From DASRAJ01 sp039920305 (lineage in GTDB: Bacteria > Bacteroidota > Bacteroidia > Chitinophagales > UBA10324): a stretch of 17,843 bases of DNA. The stretch lies in the NCBI GenBank assembly GCA_039920305.1, contig JBDSEA010000074.1:1-17843 (forward strand), given 5' to 3'. The notes under the pieces are model-generated. The model was given only the letters and a program-made list of their open reading frames with translations, was not told the DNA's origin and did no database searches. This document shows, in pieces, positions 1 to 9,016 of this stretch; the stretch's first letter is position 1, and the number at the start of each line of letters is the position of its first letter. A program made the translations under genes and the position numbers.

Positions 1-1833
1 AATTTTGATTTTGCCCGGATAAAATTATCTGAACCCCTTATTGAGAAGGAAAATAGCTACAAAGCAATTGCTGAAGTTGAGAATGTGTTTATAAGCGATA
101 CCACCCTGAATGCCTGTGGAAAAATAAATCTCTATTTCTCAGCAGACTCGGGTGCTCCCGATATAAGATATGGAGATGTGATACTGGTGAAAAATAATTT
201 TCAGCACTTGGCCGAACCAAAGAATCCTCATGAGTTCAACTATAAAGCCTTTCTGGCAGCTCAGGAAATTTATGCGACAGCTTATCTGAAGCCCGGGGAA
301 TGGAAAAAGCTACCGATAAATGATGCAAATACTTTGCTTCAGTTCTCATTCTGGCTTCGCGACAAATCCCGGGAAGCTTTTCATCAATACATCAGTGCAG
401 AGCGGGAAGTATCGGTGATGGAAGCCCTGGTTGTAGGTTATCGTGATGATATGTCATCCGGTATTCAGCAGGCTTATGCAAGCACCGGAGTAATTCATGT
501 GCTTGCTGTTTCAGGGCTGCATGTGGGAATTTTGTTTGGCTTGCTGGACTTCGCCCTTCGCTTTCTGAATAAAAGAAAGCGTACAAGAAACATCAAATCC
601 ATATTCATTGTCTCCGTCATCTGGTTGTTTGCCTTAGTAAGCGGATTGAGCGGTTCTGTAATTCGTGCAGCAATGATGTTTACATTCTTAACCCTTGGAA
701 AAAATGCAAACCGGTATGTCAACACCTTTAATATTCTTGCAGCATCTGCATTTGTAATACTGCTCTGGAATCCGATGTTTATCATGGATATTGGATTTCA
801 GCTTTCCTATGCTGCAGTTATCGGTATCGGAATATTATTTCCGTATATCAATTACTGGGTCAGGCGTGAAACCAGAGCAGGTGATTTTGTATGGCGCACT
901 ACAGCTATTTCTCTTGCGGCACAGATCGGAACATTGCCTTTGACCATATTCTATTTCCACCAGTTTCCTGTTTTTTTCCTGCTTGCCAATCTCATCATTA
1001 TCCCATTATCAAGTATAATCCTGATAGGTGGATTATTACTTGCGATTGTTCAATGGCTTGTTCCGTTTGCAGTGCCGCTTGGATTCTTGCTTGAAAAGTT
1101 AGAGTGGCTGATGAATGAGATCATTTTGCACCTCAGCCGTATTGATTTTGCTTTGATCACATTAGGGACTGTAGAATGGTGGCAGGCAATTTTGCTTGCT
1201 GTATTTATTATTTCTATCGGGTGCTTTTTTGTGTACAGAGAAATGAAATCATATTTGTTTGCTGCAATGGTTTCATTATTACTGCTCGTGATTTCCTCTG
1301 CATTTTTTAGTTCGATACATCGGCTGCAAAAACAAATAACTGTTTATAGTATCCGCAATCAGTCAGGAATTGAGTTCCGAAGCGGAAGGTGCGCTGCCTT
1401 CTTCACTGAGCCCGGAACAAAATTTTCAGTATGGAATGAGAAATATTTTCAAAAACACCGGCTGATGGATGGCATTCGTAAAACAGATTTCTTTTTGCTT
1501 GATGATCCGGCAGGGAGCGACGAGCGGTTGCTGAACAACTCTTTGATGCATGACGGTAATTGTTTTCAACTTGACAATTACCGGATGTGTATTATCAATC
1601 ATGATCTTGCTGTAAACCCTTATACTGATAAATTAAAAGTTGATGCTGTGATAATTTCCGGAAACCCTTTCCTCCACCTTGAAAACCTGCTTCAGTGGTA
1701 TGATACACCGCTGGTTGTATTTGATGCAACCAACAAGCCTAAGAGTGTACGAATTTGGAAAAAACAGGCTGCTTCATTAAATGTAAAATTGTTTGATGTG
1801 AATACACAGGGGGGTTGGGTAGTTAAATTTTAA
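1..1833 (+). CDS. comEC: ComEC/Rec2-family DNA uptake channel protein (5' end outside window)
   Basis: The frame is open from base 1, so the gene starts upstream. A GTG at 85 is internal: the codons before it already encode the N-terminal soluble domain (DUF4131-like, about visible residues 1-100). 610 residues are visible. The competence domain follows, with HVLAVSGLHVGI at about residues 166-177 and many hydrophobic segments to about residue 440. The last 170 residues are soluble-looking and end GGWVVKF. The family forms the inner-membrane channel that moves single-stranded DNA into the cytoplasm during transformation. The metallo-beta-lactamase domain found in many Firmicute and proteobacterial ComEC proteins is not recognisable here; I recall the same for Bacteroidota homologues. 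The gene converges on the polymerase gene with 47 bp between stops. Family assignment is secure; competence of this organism is not shown. Confidence 0.9.
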   Translation, partial: NFDFARIKLSEPLIEKENSYKAIAEVENVFISDTTLNACGKINLYFSADSGAPDIRYGDVILVKNNFQHLAEPKNPHEFNYKAFLAAQEIYATAYLKPGEWKKLPINDANTLLQFSFWLRDKSREAFHQYISAEREVSVMEALVVGYRDDMSSGIQQAYASTGVIHVLAVSGLHVGILFGLLDFALRFLNKRKRTRNIKSIFIVSVIWLFALVSGLSGSVIRAAMMFTFLTLGKNANRYVNTFNILAASAFVILLWNPMFIMDIGFQLSYAAVIGIGILFPYINYWVRRETRAGDFVWRTTAISLAAQIGTLPLTIFYFHQFPVFFLLANLIIIPLSSIILIGGLLLAIVQWLVPFAVPLGFLLEKLEWLMNEIILHLSRIDFALITLGTVEWWQAILLAVFIISIGCFFVYREMKSYLFAAMVSLLLLVISSAFFSSIHRLQKQITVYSIRNQSGIEFRSGRCAAFFTEPGTKFSVWNEKYFQKHRLMDGIRKTDFFLLDDPAGSDERLLNNSLMHDGNCFQLDNYRMCIINHDLAVNPYTDKLKVDAVIISGNPFLHLENLLQWYDTPLVVFDATNKPKSVRIWKKQAASLNVKLFDVNTQGGWVVKF

Positions 1834-1880
1834 TTTTCTCACACTTTCCACGGTTGTCCTGTCCCCGGAATTATAACTTT

Positions 1881-4800
1881 TCAGCCATGATACTGTACCC
1901 TATCCGGCAACTTTGTTGCCGCCGGTATAACCGTAGTTGACGTGTTCCCTGCCGGATTGCCAAAGCCGGAATTTTTTCCATCCAGCGCAATTTCCTTAAC
2001 CACTTCATACTTTGTAAACTTTGGAGTAATTTCTTTTCTCATCAGCATCATGGTGCTGGCTTTGAATGAAGAGTCATATTGCCGGTTACTAAATTCTGCT
2101 GATGCTCTGGCAAATTTTTCCTGATCTAAGCCCATCGCAAGAGTCAGGTGAGGCCGGGAGCTGAAAAAGGATTCTTTTGAAGGAAGATGCAATTCTTTTT
2201 TCAATTCTTTCACCAGCCGGATTATATCATCATGCTCTTTAACAACAATATAAATAGTGTCTGAATGCAAATAATCAAATCCGCTCAATAAAATTTTAAA
2301 TGGAGGTTGTGCGGACGAAACTGAGTTGATAGCCCGGAGGATTTCTTCCTCGCTGGTTTCGTTCATCATAAAACTGCAGAGTATGATGTGTGGCTTAGAT
2401 GTTACTGCCTGATAATGGTTAAAGTGGTGATGAAACTTTTTCTTCAGCATTTCAACTTCCTTCCTGATATGAGGGGGCGGAGTGATCACTATCAAATATT
2501 GGTATTGTTTGGAGCGCGTTACTGTAACCGGCTTTATCACAGGATCAGGAGCTGATCGTGCAACTTCTGTTGCATCCTGTTCATACATTACATAATTAAG
2601 CTTATGCATTTCGGTCACATTCAATGAATAAAAACCGAACTCCTCTGTTACTTTTCCTTTTACAAGGTAACAACCTTTTCCTCTGAATGGAAATTTCCTG
2701 GTTACATCAGGGAAATGATTCGTATCGAAGAAAAATCCCTTACTGTCTAAAAAGCAACCAAACATCATTGCCTCGCCCTTTTTTGTTGAAGTGGGTTTAT
2801 AGGTAACGTAATAGCCGATTATCTCTACGTCTTTTCCGCAATACTTTTTGAAATCGGCAGCCACAAGATCTGAACACAAAGGGTGCGTGATCAAATCATA
2901 AGGTGAACACAGAGGAAATCCTAAAATTTCAATCTCATCACAGGCATCTTCAAACGGATTACTATATAGTTCGGGAAGCACATGCTTTTTATTTTCAACG
3001 TGGAATAATTCTTTTTTGGCAAGTGATTTTTTTTCATGACCAAGAACTAAATGAACGTCCCACAGCAATTGCTTCTTCGTTCTTCCGGTAAAGTGAAATG
3101 CCCCGCCCCTGATAAGTAACCGTAGCTGATCGACTGAAATTGAAATACGCCGCATAAAATTTTCGAGGGATAAAAATTCCCCTGAATGTTTTCGCTCATT
3201 TGTGATTTGTTGCTGAAGCTCTTTTTCGACATCCGCCATCAGGTTGAAGCCGAGATAAATGTGAGTGTCTATAATGCTGGTTTCTAAGCCGCTTTTGTTG
3301 ATGTCAGGACCATGAATGGTTGCTCCGCACATCCGTGCCTCGTGAATGTAGTATTCGGCACGGAAAAATCCTCCTCCATTGTTAATCACTGCCACCATGT
3401 ATTCAAGCGGATAATATGTTTTAAGGAACATGCATTGATAGCTTTCAACAGCATAAGAGGCAGAATGGCCCTTGGCAAAAGCATATCCTCCGAAAGTTTC
3501 CATCTGGAACCATACTTCATTAATCAGTTTTTCATCATAGTCTTCCTTCCTGCAATTCAAAAAGAATGTTTCCTTCACCTTCTGAAATTCCTCCCTGCCC
3601 TTATATTTTCCTCCCATTCCTCTTCTGAGCTTATCAGCTTCTTCAAGTGATAATTTCCCAAAGTGATGTGCTACTTTGATTACATCTTCCTGGTAAACCA
3701 TGATGCCGAATGTCTCTTCCATCAATTCCTTCATCAGCGGATGTGCGTATTTTCTGCGCGACGGATCATGAAAGCGGCGGATGTATTCCTGCATCATTCC
3801 GCTCTGTGCTACGCCTGGCCGGATGATGGAGCTCGCAGCCACCAGGTCAAGGTAGGTTGAAGCTTTAAGCTTTGTCAGAAGCATTCTCATGGCAGGTGAT
3901 TCCACATAGAAGCAGCCCATGAGCTTTGCCTGCTGAAGGTTCTTTTTTACGTCATGATCCGTTTTGAAGCGATTAACATCATGAATGTCAATTACCTCTT
4001 TTCTATTCTTTGCAATGAGCGTCACCGAATCCCTGATCTTCCCTAAGCCCCGCTGGCTCAGGATATCAAACTTGGAAAAGCCCACATCCTCTGCTTCCAG
4101 CATACTGAATTGAGCAAGCGGAAATCCTTTAGGCGGATTGCTGAGCGCAGTGTAATTGGTAATTGGTTGCTCTGAAATTAAAATTCCTCCTGCATGAATG
4201 CTGAGATGACTTGGAAATGAATAGAGATGCCGGCCGTATTGGTGGATCAGCTTAGTGATGTGATCAGGAGTTTGGGGAAGATGCTTATGATCAAGCAGGG
4301 CATCAATCTCAGCCTTGGGTAACCCGAAAACTTTACCGAGTTCCCGTGTTACCGCATTGTCCTTCATTTCGCTGTAGGTTGCCAGCAGGGCGGTATGCGC
4401 TGTTCCGTGTTTTTTAAAAATGTGGCTGATCACTTCGTCACGCTCATCAGATGAAAAATCAATATCGAAGTCGGGCGGGTTTTTCCGGGAAGGATTGATG
4501 AAGCGCTCGAAGTAGAGATCAAGCTCGATGGGATCAACATCGGTGATGTTAAGCAGGTATGCAACCATTGAGTTCGCACCACTGCCCCTGCCAACGTAAC
4601 AATAGTTATGGTGGCAGGCAAAATTTACAATGTCGTGATTGATGAGGAAATAAGCAGTGAAATTTTGGCTGGTGATTACATCAATTTCTTTTTTAAACCT
4701 TTCCCTGATCTTATTACTGGATGATGGATAACGATAGCTCATTCCCTCTTCACACAACTGATCCAGAAGTTGCCGGTCTTCTTTTTCACTGGCGAGAAAA

Positions 4801-5591
4801 TGTTTTTTGTTCTTGCTTTTGTCGAACTCAAAATCAATCACATTACACTGTTCAATTAATTTCTTTGAGTTGTACAAAAGTTGAGGAAAATCTTTGTAAA
4901 GCTCAAAAAGCTCTTCCTCACTCCTCAACATCTCATCGGCTGAAGCTTGTTCTTCAGCAGGGAGCTTGCTGATCAGGGTATTGTTATCCATGGCACGCAG
5001 AAGGCGATGCGCATTGAAATCCGTCTTATTGCGAAATGTAACCGGAGCTAAAGCAACTAATTTTTCAGTATGCAGCTTTAGGCTGGAAAATCTAAAATGG
5101 TTAAGATCGCCTGGCTGGATGCCGATGAACTCATTTTGATTTAATATGGAAAATTCAGTGAGAATGTAATTTGCCTCCTTACTATTATTTGTATTGTTTC
5201 GATGCGATTCCTGAAAGGCGGAAAGCGGATAGATTACAAATGCATTTTGAAATTCCGGCGCCCTTGCCGGGATCCTGCTTTTTCTTCCCCGTAATTCAAA
5301 ATCATTTTGATGCAGGCATTTTGTAAGAAAATCATTCAGCTCTTTGAAGCCTCGCTGATTTTTCGCGATGCCGATGAATTTTTGCTGTGCGCCGTTTCTG
5401 AAATCAATTCCTGCTACGGGCTCAATACCATGGAGCTTTGCATGCCGGTGAAAATCCAGGATAGCCGAAGTATTGTTGATGTCAGTCAATGCCATCCTGC
5501 GCACATTCTTTCCTGCTGCCTCTTTGAGTAACCCTTCCGGACTCATGGTCCCGAACTTGAAGCTGAAGTAAGAATGGCAATTAAGATACAT
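1881..5591 (-). CDS. dnaE: DnaE-type DNA polymerase III alpha subunit fused to a C-terminal 2H phosphoesterase (2'-5' RNA ligase-like) domain
   Basis: 1236 residues. A PHP-like domain (about 1-250) precedes a C-family polymerase core: GRGSGANS near 335, NPPDFDIDF at 371-379 with likely catalytic D376 and D378, KFDIL at 507-511 with likely third Asp D509, GYAFAKGHSASYA near 702, then HhH and OB-fold regions (OB about 920-995). The core resembles the short DnaE2/ImuC-like polymerases of Bacteroidota more than replicative DnaE. After residue 1000 a linker leads to a 2H-like domain (about 1028-1206) with HIIL at H1068 and HLTL at H1148, 80 residues apart. A Gly/Asn/Thr-rich tail ends the protein. 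The PHP metal site looks broken: N4 replaces the first His of HxH, TDIN replaces TDH(D), and D63 replaces the usual Glu. No imuA or imuB is adjacent; radC lies 148 bp upstream on the same strand. Polymerase identity is sure; DnaE1/DnaE2 class and the role of the 2H domain are inferred. Confidence 0.93.
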   Translation of the reverse strand: MYLNCHSYFSFKFGTMSPEGLLKEAAGKNVRRMALTDINNTSAILDFHRHAKLHGIEPVAGIDFRNGAQQKFIGIAKNQRGFKELNDFLTKCLHQNDFELRGRKSRIPARAPEFQNAFVIYPLSAFQESHRNNTNNSKEANYILTEFSILNQNEFIGIQPGDLNHFRFSSLKLHTEKLVALAPVTFRNKTDFNAHRLLRAMDNNTLISKLPAEEQASADEMLRSEEELFELYKDFPQLLYNSKKLIEQCNVIDFEFDKSKNKKHFLASEKEDRQLLDQLCEEGMSYRYPSSSNKIRERFKKEIDVITSQNFTAYFLINHDIVNFACHHNYCYVGRGSGANSMVAYLLNITDVDPIELDLYFERFINPSRKNPPDFDIDFSSDERDEVISHIFKKHGTAHTALLATYSEMKDNAVTRELGKVFGLPKAEIDALLDHKHLPQTPDHITKLIHQYGRHLYSFPSHLSIHAGGILISEQPITNYTALSNPPKGFPLAQFSMLEAEDVGFSKFDILSQRGLGKIRDSVTLIAKNRKEVIDIHDVNRFKTDHDVKKNLQQAKLMGCFYVESPAMRMLLTKLKASTYLDLVAASSIIRPGVAQSGMMQEYIRRFHDPSRRKYAHPLMKELMEETFGIMVYQEDVIKVAHHFGKLSLEEADKLRRGMGGKYKGREEFQKVKETFFLNCRKEDYDEKLINEVWFQMETFGGYAFAKGHSASYAVESYQCMFLKTYYPLEYMVAVINNGGGFFRAEYYIHEARMCGATIHGPDINKSGLETSIIDTHIYLGFNLMADVEKELQQQITNERKHSGEFLSLENFMRRISISVDQLRLLIRGGAFHFTGRTKKQLLWDVHLVLGHEKKSLAKKELFHVENKKHVLPELYSNPFEDACDEIEILGFPLCSPYDLITHPLCSDLVAADFKKYCGKDVEIIGYYVTYKPTSTKKGEAMMFGCFLDSKGFFFDTNHFPDVTRKFPFRGKGCYLVKGKVTEEFGFYSLNVTEMHKLNYVMYEQDATEVARSAPDPVIKPVTVTRSKQYQYLIVITPPPHIRKEVEMLKKKFHHHFNHYQAVTSKPHIILCSFMMNETSEEEILRAINSVSSAQPPFKILLSGFDYLHSDTIYIVVKEHDDIIRLVKELKKELHLPSKESFFSSRPHLTLAMGLDQEKFARASAEFSNRQYDSSFKASTMMLMRKEITPKFTKYEVVKEIALDGKNSGFGNPAGNTSTTVIPAATKLPDRVQYHG

Positions 5592-5739
5592 GACTGTGAT
5601 ACCGCCAAAGCATGGTCAGTCAATTTACATTTTTTGGGATAAGAAATAATAGAGAATTCGACAGGAGAGTTCCAAAGCAAGGAATTTTCAATCATTACTC
5701 ACCAGCAAGAAGAAAAATTTTTTTATTGAGGAAAGCAAT

Positions 5740-6447
5740 TCAAATCATTCCCTCATCAGCAAAGCTGTAGTACTGGTTATCGCCTATGATGATGTGGTCC
5801 AGTACTTTGATGTCAAGCGTTTCACCCCCTTTCACCATTTTTTTGGTGAGGTCAATATCAGTCTGGCTTGGTGAAAGATTTCCTGAGGGATGATTATGGC
5901 TGAGAATTACGGAAGTCGCCTTGGATTTAATAGCATGCTCAAAGATCATGCGCACGTCTGCAACAGTACCAGTAAGTCCCCCCGTGCTGATCTGGATTTT
6001 TTCAATGAGCTTGTTGGCGCGGTTGAGCAGCAGAATCCAGAACTCTTCATGCTGCTTGTCAGCAAGCATGGGATAAATTGTTTCAAAGATGTCCCTGCTT
6101 GACGTGAACTTCTCCTTTTCCTTAACCTCAGAAGATTGTCTTCGCCTCCCAAGCTCTAATGCCGCAACAATGGTGATGGCTTTAGTTTCTCCTATACCCT
6201 TTACGCTCAGGCCAAGCATGTCCTTTACTGAAAGCTTTGAAAGCTCATTCAGATCATTCTTCACCTTGTTGAGAAGCTCTTTTGAGACCTGAAGCGCATC
6301 ATTTTTTTCAGTTCCTGTTCTTACCAGGATAGCGATCAGCTCGCTCTCACTCAGCGATTGCTTTCCTTTTTGCATTAATTTCTCCCTCGGACGATCTTCT
6401 TCAGCCCAGCTTTTAATGCCTGATGATTCGGGATATGATTTCTCCAT
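5740..6447 (-). CDS. radC: RadC-family JAB/MPN domain protein
   Basis: 235 residues with the ATG at 6447. A TTG one codon upstream would also be open, but GGAAGA lies 8 bases before the ATG, so ATG is preferred. The N-terminal half has a helix-hairpin-helix-like region (VKGIGETKA, about 82-90). The C-terminal half has the JAMM metal site: H184-N-H186, S194 and D197 in HNHPSGNLSPSQTD, with a Glu in the E134-E135-F-W strand. The family was named from an E. coli radiation phenotype later traced to another gene; its chemistry is unsettled, and homologues are common near mobile or competence loci. It is a normal full-length member with an intact metal site. It could be co-transcribed with the downstream polymerase gene, but the 148-bp gap makes this uncertain. 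Confidence 0.93.
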   Translation of the reverse strand: MEKSYPESSGIKSWAEEDRPREKLMQKGKQSLSESELIAILVRTGTEKNDALQVSKELLNKVKNDLNELSKLSVKDMLGLSVKGIGETKAITIVAALELGRRRQSSEVKEKEKFTSSRDIFETIYPMLADKQHEEFWILLLNRANKLIEKIQISTGGLTGTVADVRMIFEHAIKSKATSVILSHNHPSGNLSPSQTDIDLTKKMVKGGETLDIKVLDHIIIGDNQYYSFADEGMI

Positions 6448-6660
6448 CAAAAAATTCTTCCGCGAAATATACAGAGCTGATTGGATAGTACCGGAAAAAT
6501 TTTAGAGACGGCGCCTGATAATCAGCTTTCCAAAAATTTGAGTTGCCAAATAATCTAAGGATATTGCACAAAAAAAACCGGTAAACTGGAATCAAAACCT
6601 GTCACTGTATGCACTCTGTGATACTTTAATAACTTCTGCAGTTAAATTTTTTAGAGGAAT

Positions 6661-6678
6661 AATAATGAGTTCATTATT
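6661..6678. repeat. AT-rich inverted repeat over the acyl-CoA dehydrogenase stop codon
   Basis: AATAATGA (6661-6668) and TCATTATT (6671-6678) are perfectly complementary across a 2-base centre. The repeat contains the minus-strand TAA stop (6674-6676). It has no GC-rich stem and no clear T tract after it, so it is at best a weak 3'-end hairpin. Confidence 0.4.
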
Positions 6679-7828
6679 TCAGAATGCTCCTCGAAATTAC
6701 AATTCGCTGCACCTCGCTTGTACCTTCATAAATCTGCGTGATTTTGGCATCGCGCATGAGGCGCTCAACGTGATATTCCTTCACATATCCATACCCACCA
6801 TGAATCTGCACTGCCTCCGTGGTAGTTTTCATTGCGACCTCTGAAGCAAAAACTTTTGCAATGGAACCGCTGAGTGTGTAATCAAGATGCTGATCCTTTT
6901 CCCATGCAGCCTTCATGATGAGCAGCCGGGCTGCTTCAATCTCTGTAGCCATATCCGCCAGCTTGAACTGAATGGCCTGGTGCTGTGAAATTTCTTTACC
7001 GAATGCCTTGCGCTGTTTTGAGTATTCAAGCGCGAGCTCATAGGCACCTGATGCAATCCCGAGTGCTTGCGAAGCAATGCCGATTCTTCCGCCTGCAAGG
7101 GTTTTCATGGCGAACTTGAAACCAAATCCATCTTCCCCGATGCGGTTTTCTTTGGGTACGATTACATCCTGAAACATAATAGAATGGGTATCACTTCCGC
7201 GGATCCCAAGCTTGTTTTCCTTGGCGCCCACTGAAACCCCTTTCCACTTTTTCTCTACGATAAAGGTGTTGATGCCCCGGCTTCCTTTTCCCGCATCGGT
7301 TTGCGCCATTACCAGGTACACCGAAGCAGAGTTTCCATTGGTGATCCAGTTTTTGGTTCCGTTTAAAAGATAATGGTCACCATGGTCAATGGCTGTGGTG
7401 CGCTGTGATGTGGCATCACTGCCAGCTTCAGGTTCACTGAGGCAGAATGCGCCAATGTACAGCTCGCCATCCTTCATTCCATTGGCAAGAGGCACAAGGT
7501 ATTTTTGCTTCTGATCTTCATTTCCGTAAGTTTCAATGCCCCAGTTCACCAATGAATTGTTTACTGACATCACCACGGATGCTGAGGCATCCACTTTTGA
7601 AATTTCTTCCATGGCAATCATATAAGAAATGGTATCCAGCCCGCTGCCACCATAATCCGGTGAGACCATCATACCCAAAAAACCGAGGTCGGCGAGCTTC
7701 ATCATTTGTTCCTTTGGGAACTTCATCTTCTCATCACGCTCAATAACACCCGGCAATAATTCCTGCTTTGCAAAATCACGCGCTGCCTTTTGTATCATTA
7801 AATGCTCTTCAGTAAAATGGAAATTCAT
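6674..7828 (-). CDS. Acyl-CoA dehydrogenase (short-chain/butyryl-CoA dehydrogenase-like)
   Basis: 384 residues, normal full length, ATG at 7828. Both family signatures are present: CLSEPEAGSD at about 129-138 and QIYEGTSEVQR at about 366-376. E368 in IYEGTSE is at the position of the catalytic base of short- and medium-chain members. It is a cytoplasmic FAD enzyme making the trans-2-enoyl-CoA in beta-oxidation or in branched-chain amino-acid breakdown; electrons normally go to ETF. The LGIRGSDTHSI and QIHGGYGYVKEYHVERLMRD stretches are typical of short-chain-specific members. It stands alone, divergent from the phospholipase/nuclease-like gene across a 116-bp gap. Acyl chain specificity cannot be read from the sequence. 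An enoyl-CoA hydratase, which would take its product, lies 8 kb away. Confidence 0.95.
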   Translation of the reverse strand: MNFHFTEEHLMIQKAARDFAKQELLPGVIERDEKMKFPKEQMMKLADLGFLGMMVSPDYGGSGLDTISYMIAMEEISKVDASASVVMSVNNSLVNWGIETYGNEDQKQKYLVPLANGMKDGELYIGAFCLSEPEAGSDATSQRTTAIDHGDHYLLNGTKNWITNGNSASVYLVMAQTDAGKGSRGINTFIVEKKWKGVSVGAKENKLGIRGSDTHSIMFQDVIVPKENRIGEDGFGFKFAMKTLAGGRIGIASQALGIASGAYELALEYSKQRKAFGKEISQHQAIQFKLADMATEIEAARLLIMKAAWEKDQHLDYTLSGSIAKVFASEVAMKTTTEAVQIHGGYGYVKEYHVERLMRDAKITQIYEGTSEVQRIVISRSILK

Positions 7829-7944
7829 TGCGGTTGAATTGAATCCGGTAAAAATAGAAACCTATGACCGGAATTCTTATCTGGTTATCGGTTTAGTGCT
7901 TCAAGTCTTTTCTTTGTTATGCAAAGGGTATTTTTGATGCAGTG

Positions 7945-8919
7945 ATGAGAAAAATCATACTCCTGTCTCTGTTCAGCAGCATCTTGGTGCTGATACCTTC
8001 GAATTCGAACTCGTGGGGTTTCTGGGCACACCAGCGTATTAACAGGATGGCAGTATTTACTCTGCCTCCGCAAATGGTTTCATTTTATAAGGAAAATATT
8101 GAATTTATTACCCAGCACGCAGTGGATCCTGATAAGCGCCGCTACAGTGACCCTAATGAAGCCCCGCATCATTACATAGATCTTGATCGCTATGATGAAT
8201 TTCCGTTCGACAGTGTGCCCCGGCGGTGGGATGATGCTGTGGCAAAGTATGGCGAAGACACTTTGAACCGGCACGGGATGGTGCCATGGTACATTCAACT
8301 GGAGTTATACCGCCTCACGGATGCATTCAGCGAAAAAAGCAAATGGAAAATTCTTCATTACTCCGCAGATATTGGCCACTACATTGGTGATGCCCATGTA
8401 CCGCTGCATTGCACCTCAAACTATAATGGCCAGCTAACCAACCAGGTGGGCATTCACGGATTATGGGAATCACGGATTCCGGAGTTGTTCGGAAATGATT
8501 ATGACTATTTTGTCGGAAAGGCGGAATACCTTGAACATCCTTCGGATAAAATCTGGGATGTTGTGCTTCAAAGCAATGCAGCGGTAGATTCGGTTTTAAG
8601 TGCCGAAAAAACCTTGTCAGAAAAATTTCCTTCAGATCAAAAATTCACATTTGAACAGCGCGGCATAAAGGCCGTTCGTACCTATTCGAAAGTCTTTTCA
8701 ATGGAGTATCAGGCCATGCTGAACAATATGGAACAGCGGCGCATGCGGGCGGCAATTATTTGTTTAGGAAGCTTCTGGTACACCGCATGGGTGAATGCAG
8801 GCAAGCCAGATCTGGGTGAATTAAAAGACGATCCTGTTTCCCCGGATAAGCAAAATGAACTGGAGGAGATGGATAAGGCATGGCGTGATGGAAAAATTAT
8901 TGGAAGACCGGAAGAGTGA
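7945..8919 (+). CDS. Secreted zinc-dependent phospholipase C / S1-P1 nuclease superfamily protein
   Basis: 324 residues from the ATG at 7945; a GTG at 7942 is the codon just before it. A signal peptide (about 1-23) ends SNS, and cleavage there would expose W24. This family uses the mature N-terminal Trp as a zinc ligand. Counting from that Trp, His is at position 6 (H29), as in P1 nuclease. Other likely ligands are D61, H76, and H145/D149/H155 in HYIGDAHVPLH, then H171 with E175 in HGLWE. The last acidic ligand is Glu, as in Bacillus phospholipase C, whereas P1 nuclease has Asp. All trinuclear-zinc ligands therefore seem present and the enzyme is probably active outside the cytoplasm. Whether it cleaves nucleic acids or phospholipids is not decidable; Bacteroidota homologues carry both names. 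No strong ribosome-binding site is visible. Confidence 0.85.
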   Translation: MRKIILLSLFSSILVLIPSNSNSWGFWAHQRINRMAVFTLPPQMVSFYKENIEFITQHAVDPDKRRYSDPNEAPHHYIDLDRYDEFPFDSVPRRWDDAVAKYGEDTLNRHGMVPWYIQLELYRLTDAFSEKSKWKILHYSADIGHYIGDAHVPLHCTSNYNGQLTNQVGIHGLWESRIPELFGNDYDYFVGKAEYLEHPSDKIWDVVLQSNAAVDSVLSAEKTLSEKFPSDQKFTFEQRGIKAVRTYSKVFSMEYQAMLNNMEQRRMRAAIICLGSFWYTAWVNAGKPDLGELKDDPVSPDKQNELEEMDKAWRDGKIIGRPEE

Positions 8920-9016
8920 GTACAGGTAAGAATTTAATTAAGCTGCCAATGACACATTCTTAAAGTTGAAGATCAATATTCCAACAGGGAGTCGCTGATT
9001 CTGGCAACGGCAGTGG

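Noticed and set aside
85..87. GTG as the comEC start
   Set aside because: The frame is open to base 1 and the codons before GTG continue the same domain, so the real start lies outside the window.
6448..6450. TTG as the radC start
   Set aside because: The ATG one codon later has a well-placed GGAAGA sequence.
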